Shown: piece after piece, positions 4,619 to 5,878 of the stretch | Numbering within the stretch: position 1 is the stretch's first letter | Layout of the letters: each line of letters opens with the position of its first letter | Source of the DNA: an uncultured bacterium | GTDB lineage: Bacteria; Actinomycetota; Coriobacteriia; Coriobacteriales; Coriobacteriaceae | DNA: 5,878 bases | Direction of reading: 5' to 3' | NCBI GenBank assembly: GCA_905215765.1 | Contig: CAJMRP010000120.1 | Span: 1-5,878, forward strand | Position numbers and translations under genes: made by a program | The notes under the pieces: generated by a model | What the model was told of the DNA's origin: nothing | The model's database searches: none | What the model saw: the letters and a program-made list of their open reading frames with translations, nothing else

Positions 4619-5671
4619 ATGATCACTTCCGAGCTTTTCGGCACCGCGCCGTGCGGTACCCCCGTTCATCGTTACACCCTCAACGGGCCCGAGATCTGCG
4701 TTCGCATTATGGACTATGGCGCCACCGTGTTGGGCATCGACGTGCCCGATATTCCCGGCAACGTGCGCGATGTGGTACTGGGCTTCGATAAGCTCGAGGA
4801 TTACTTTGACAACCCCGCCTGCTTTGGCGCGACCATCGGACCTGTGGCCAACCGCACTGCAGGTGCCACGATCACCATCGCAGGCACGGACTGGCATATG
4901 CCGGCCAACGAAGGCGCCAACAACCTACACAGCGATCTTGAGCACGGCCTACACAAGCGCGTGTGGGACGTTGAGCTCGACGAGGCCCATAACGCCGTGC
5001 GCATGACCACCTCGCTTGAGGATGGCGAACTGGGCCTTCCCGGCAACCGCACCTTTACGGCCGTGTTTACCGTTACACGCACCGGCGTCTTTCGCATCGA
5101 GTATGGCTGCGAGAGCGACCGCGCCACCTACGTGTCCATGACCAACCACACGTACTTTAACCTTGCCGGCCATAACGCCGGCATGGACTGTGAGCACTTC
5201 TTTGTTGCTAACGCTGCCCACTACCTGCCCATCAACGAGCAGAACATCCCCACCGGCGAGATTGCTCCGGTCGAGGGCACGCCGTTTGACTTCCGTGAGC
5301 TGCGCCCCGTCGCGCCTGGCATGGAGGCCGACGATCCGCAGATTAAGCAGGCACGCGGCTACGACCACTGCTTGTGTATCGATGACTATCAGTACGGTCG
5401 CAACCTGCGCCGCGCGATGCACGTCGAGGAGATGTGGACCGGCCGCGAGCTGGACTACTACACCACCGCCCCGGGTGTGCAGCTCTACACCGGCAACTGG
5501 CTGGGCGACGAGCACGCCAAGGACGATGCCAACTATGGCTGGGGCGCCGGCTTTGCCCTCGAGGCAGAGATGTACCCCGACACGCCGCACCAGCCGCTGT
5601 TCCCGCAGGGCATTGTGGGCCCGGGTCACCCCTACAGCAATGTGATCGAATACCACTTTATGAGGCACTAA
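4619..5671 (+). CDS. galM: Aldose 1-epimerase (galactose mutarotase)
   Basis: With the ATG chosen, the protein has 350 residues, normal for the family. GalM interconverts the alpha and beta anomers of free galactose (and glucose) in the cytoplasm, feeding alpha-galactose to galactokinase. Residues matching the known active site are all present: Arg79 in PVANRTAGA, His104 in NNLHSD, catalytic acid His177 in TNHTYFNLAGH, Asp249 in GYDHCL, and catalytic base Glu315 in GFALEAEMYPDTPHQP. The N-terminus LNGPEICVRIMDYGATVLGI is the expected beta-sandwich opening. The gene is divergent from the DeoR regulator across 206 bases and is followed by its own terminator, so it looks monocistronic. Its presence beside a phospho-beta-galactosidase is notable, because that route yields galactose-6-phosphate and not free galactose. 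Confidence 0.93.
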   Translation: MITSELFGTAPCGTPVHRYTLNGPEICVRIMDYGATVLGIDVPDIPGNVRDVVLGFDKLEDYFDNPACFGATIGPVANRTAGATITIAGTDWHMPANEGANNLHSDLEHGLHKRVWDVELDEAHNAVRMTTSLEDGELGLPGNRTFTAVFTVTRTGVFRIEYGCESDRATYVSMTNHTYFNLAGHNAGMDCEHFFVANAAHYLPINEQNIPTGEIAPVEGTPFDFRELRPVAPGMEADDPQIKQARGYDHCLCIDDYQYGRNLRRAMHVEEMWTGRELDYYTTAPGVQLYTGNWLGDEHAKDDANYGWGAGFALEAEMYPDTPHQPLFPQGIVGPGHPYSNVIEYHFMRH

Positions 5672-5698
5672 GCCCATAATGCAACATATCGCACAGCA

Positions 5699-5732
5699 AC
5701 GCCCGCCGGCACCACCGCCGACGGGCGTTTTT
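5699..5732 (+). terminator. Intrinsic terminator after galM
   Basis: ACGCCCG (5699-5705) pairs with CGGGCGT (5722-5728). After one C/A mismatch, CGGC (5707-5710) pairs with GCCG (5717-5720), leaving a six-base loop. The T-tract covers 5728-5732. It ends the galM transcript 28 bases after its stop codon. Confidence 0.88.
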
Positions 5733-5742
5733 CTACCTAGTC

Positions 5743-5786
5743 ATTGGGGACAGTCTTTAACGTCAGACGAGAAGGACTGTCCCAAT
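5743..5786. repeat. REP-like inverted repeat with TTGGGGACAGTC ends
   Basis: ATTGGGGACAGTC (5743-5755) pairs with GACTGTCCCAAT (5775-5786) with one bulged G, around a 19-base loop. No T-tract follows. The same TTGGGGAC core recurs at 5797-5804. It resembles dispersed palindromes near transposase genes in Coriobacteriia, which cannot be confirmed here. Confidence 0.65.
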
Positions 5787-5796
5787 CTGCCAGCAC

Positions 5797-5810
5797 TTGG
5801 GGACGTTCCT
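5797..5810 (+). repeat. Second TTGGGGAC half-element
   Basis: TTGGGGAC (5797-5804) repeats the core at 5744-5751, 53 bases on, and then diverges (GTTCCT). No inverted partner is found before the window ends, so it may be a remnant or the start of a second element that continues to the right. Confidence 0.45.
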
Positions 5811-5830
5811 AAAAGGCCGGCATAGACGAT

Positions 5831-5869
5831 ATGAGCAGGACATAAAAACATTGAGAGCCCCTGCTGCAT
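5831..5869. other. Weak inverted repeat near the right edge
   Basis: ATGAGCAGG (5831-5839) and CCTGCTGCAT (5860-5869) are inverted copies with one extra base, around a 20-base A-rich loop. There is no T-tract, and chance is possible. No gene is supported between 5733 and 5878. Confidence 0.25.
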
Positions 5870-5878
5870 GAAAGACCG

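Noticed and set aside
4949..5677. Minus-strand open frame of 242 codons opposite galM
   Set aside because: galM has all its catalytic residues in the plus frame; the minus frame is a Val/Ala-rich shadow with no family features.
5744..5878. Minus-strand open frame entering from the right edge and ending in the TTGGGGAC repeat
   Set aside because: About 45 codons run through repeat sequence with no recognisable protein features; repeat palindromes often leave such spurious open frames.

Overview
The window looks like a chromosomal stretch of a high-GC gut actinobacterium of the Collinsella/Coriobacteriia kind. That assignment is an inference from the GC-rich coding style, the lactose PTS and 6-phospho-beta-galactosidase pair, and short REP-like repeats between genes. 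Nothing in the window proves the taxon.

Layout, left to right. (1) Positions 1-443 hold the 3' end of a lactose-PTS EIICB gene (lacE): an Ala/Pro-rich linker followed by a complete EIIB domain with its phosphorylated cysteine. (2) After a 75-base gap with a stem-loop comes lacG (519-1940), a complete 6-phospho-beta-galactosidase, closed by a very strong intrinsic terminator at 1963-2010. (3) Positions 2011-3647 form a distinct module of visibly lower GC. It holds two tandem 80-bp-period imperfect palindromes, then a near-perfect 32-bp inverted repeat spanning the promoter region of a Fic-family gene (2308-3540) that carries its own C-terminal winged helix. (4) A DeoR-family repressor, probably LacR (3648-4412, minus strand, GTG start), is convergent with fic and divergent from galM. 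(5) galM (4619-5671), an aldose 1-epimerase, ends at a terminator (5699-5732). (6) The last 146 bases hold TTGGGGAC-type repeats and no supported gene.

How the genes work together: LacE with an unseen LacF would import lactose as lactose-6-phosphate. LacG splits that into glucose and galactose-6-phosphate, and the DeoR protein probably senses a downstream sugar phosphate, tagatose-6-phosphate in known LacR systems. GalM acts on free hexoses, so its place here suggests a link to free galactose or to anomer conversion of released glucose. The Fic module interrupts the lac neighbourhood, has its own regulation and looks like an acquired cargo gene.

The best candidate for something undescribed is the Fic module. 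It joins a class II (self-inhibited) Fic enzyme, a C-terminal DNA-binding domain, and an unusually long operator-like palindrome containing four copies of one 11-bp half-site over the promoter and reaching into the ribosome binding site.
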